Assembly: GCA_937928195.1 (NCBI GenBank)
Contig: CALEYZ010000032.1
Coordinates: forward strand, 1-6,912
DNA from: an uncultured Limnohabitans sp.
GTDB taxonomy: Bacteria; Pseudomonadota; Gammaproteobacteria; Burkholderiales; Burkholderiaceae_C
DNA length: 6,912 nucleotides
Direction of reading: 5' to 3'
Shown: positions 6,365 through 6,912 of the stretch, one piece after another
How positions within the stretch are numbered: position 1 is the first letter of the stretch
Layout: every line of letters begins with the position of its first letter
Program-made: the position numbers and the translations under genes
Notes under the pieces: generated by a model
Seen by the model: the letters and a program-made list of their open reading frames with translations, nothing else
Databases searched by the model: none
What the model was told of the DNA's origin: nothing

Positions 6365-6912
6365 TTATTTGCCACCCTCGAGTTTGAGCATCTCGGCACC
6401 TTCGCCCAAAGACAGCAAACCAGTTTGTGCATAAATGCCCAGCTTGGCGCGGGTGTCCACAATGTCCAAATTGCGCATGGTGAGTTGACCAATGCGGTCC
6501 AGTGGCGTGAAAGTAGACTCGCCTTTTTCCATCGTCAAACGCTCAGGGTGGTAGGTGAGGTTGGGCGATGTGGTGTTCAAAATGGAATAGTCGTTGCCGC
6601 GTCGCAGTTCAATGGTCACTTCGCCAGTGACCGCACGTGCCACCCAACGTTGCGCCGTTTCGCGCAGCATCAAAGCTTGTGAATCGAACCAACGACCTTG
6701 GTACAACAGGCGGCCCAGTTTGCGGCCGTTGTCGCGGTATTGCTCAATGGTGTCTTCATTGTGGATGCCCGTGACCAAGCGCTCGTAAGCGATGAAAAGC
6801 AAGGCCAAGCCTGGGGCTTCGTAAATGCCGCGGCTCTTGGCTTCAATGATGCGGTTTTCGATCTGGTCGCTCATGCCCAGGCCGTGGCGGCCGCCGATTT
6901 CGTTGGCTTTCA
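6365..6912 (-). CDS. argG: Argininosuccinate synthase, C-terminal part (partial)
   Basis: The last 181 residues plus two bases of the preceding codon are visible; the N-terminus lies beyond the right edge. The enzyme joins citrulline and aspartate using ATP to form argininosuccinate, the penultimate step of arginine synthesis in the cytoplasm. The visible part matches the C-terminal half of E. coli-type (about 447-residue) ArgG, with KANEIGGRHGLGMSDQIENR at its start, then SRGIYEAPG, GIHNEDTIEQY, GRLLYQGRWFDSQALMLR, ELRRGNDYSILNT, RLTMEKGES and DRIGQLTMRNLDI. This is the bacterial long form rather than the shorter type of many Gram-positives and eukaryotes. The extreme C-terminus differs from the E. 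coli tail and ends in LEGGK. A strong terminator follows about 30 bases downstream. The visible part has no frameshift. Confidence 0.97.
   Translation of the reverse strand, partial: KANEIGGRHGLGMSDQIENRIIEAKSRGIYEAPGLALLFIAYERLVTGIHNEDTIEQYRDNGRKLGRLLYQGRWFDSQALMLRETAQRWVARAVTGEVTIELRRGNDYSILNTTSPNLTYHPERLTMEKGESTFTPLDRIGQLTMRNLDIVDTRAKLGIYAQTGLLSLGEGAEMLKLEGGK

Noticed and set aside
5671..6492. A 273-codon minus-strand open frame spanning most of murB and the end of argG
   Set aside because: It is antisense to two clearly recognised genes, runs through the strong terminator and shows no family motif.
1..6912. Possible mobile element, defence system, CRISPR array or RNA gene
   Set aside because: All but short gaps are filled by recognised housekeeping genes, with no integrase, transposase, terminal repeats, spaced repeats or tRNA-like cloverleaf seen.

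Overview
The window is a stretch of ordinary bacterial chromosome carrying core metabolic and housekeeping genes. The protein sequences and base composition (moderately GC-rich, roughly mid-50s percent by eye) suggest a betaproteobacterium of the order Burkholderiales, probably a Comamonadaceae-like freshwater lineage. That placement is inferred from remembered family sequences, not from a search.

Layout, left to right: (1) the first 17 codons of a minus-strand gene that looks like peptide chain release factor 2 (prfB), cut by the window edge; (2) a minus-strand Ser-His-acid alpha/beta hydrolase; (3) after only 26 bp, a divergent plus-strand AMP-forming acyl-CoA synthetase; (4) a plus-strand Tas-type NADP(H)-dependent aldo-keto reductase, behind a candidate sigma-70 promoter; (5) plus-strand plsY (glycerol-3-phosphate acyltransferase); (6) a bidirectional terminator shared with convergent minus-strand yajQ; (7) a 40-bp divergent spacer carrying an inverted repeat, then plus-strand murB; (8) a second bidirectional terminator, then the C-terminal 181 residues of minus-strand argG (argininosuccinate synthase), cut by the right edge.

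The genes serve separate core functions: translation termination (prfB), acyl activation and ester hydrolysis (synthetase and hydrolase), redox (tas), phospholipid synthesis (plsY), nucleotide binding (yajQ), peptidoglycan precursor synthesis (murB) and arginine synthesis (argG). All complete genes look intact, with their key catalytic motifs present. No tRNA or rRNA gene, CRISPR array, insertion sequence, phage gene or toxin-antitoxin pair was seen, and no intergenic gap exceeds 100 bp.

I found no convincing undescribed system. The points most worth a second look are the yajQ/murB spacer, where neither gene has a Shine-Dalgarno sequence and the inverted repeat overlaps possible promoter elements; the very short spacer between the hydrolase and the synthetase; and the prfB recoding site, expected just outside the window.
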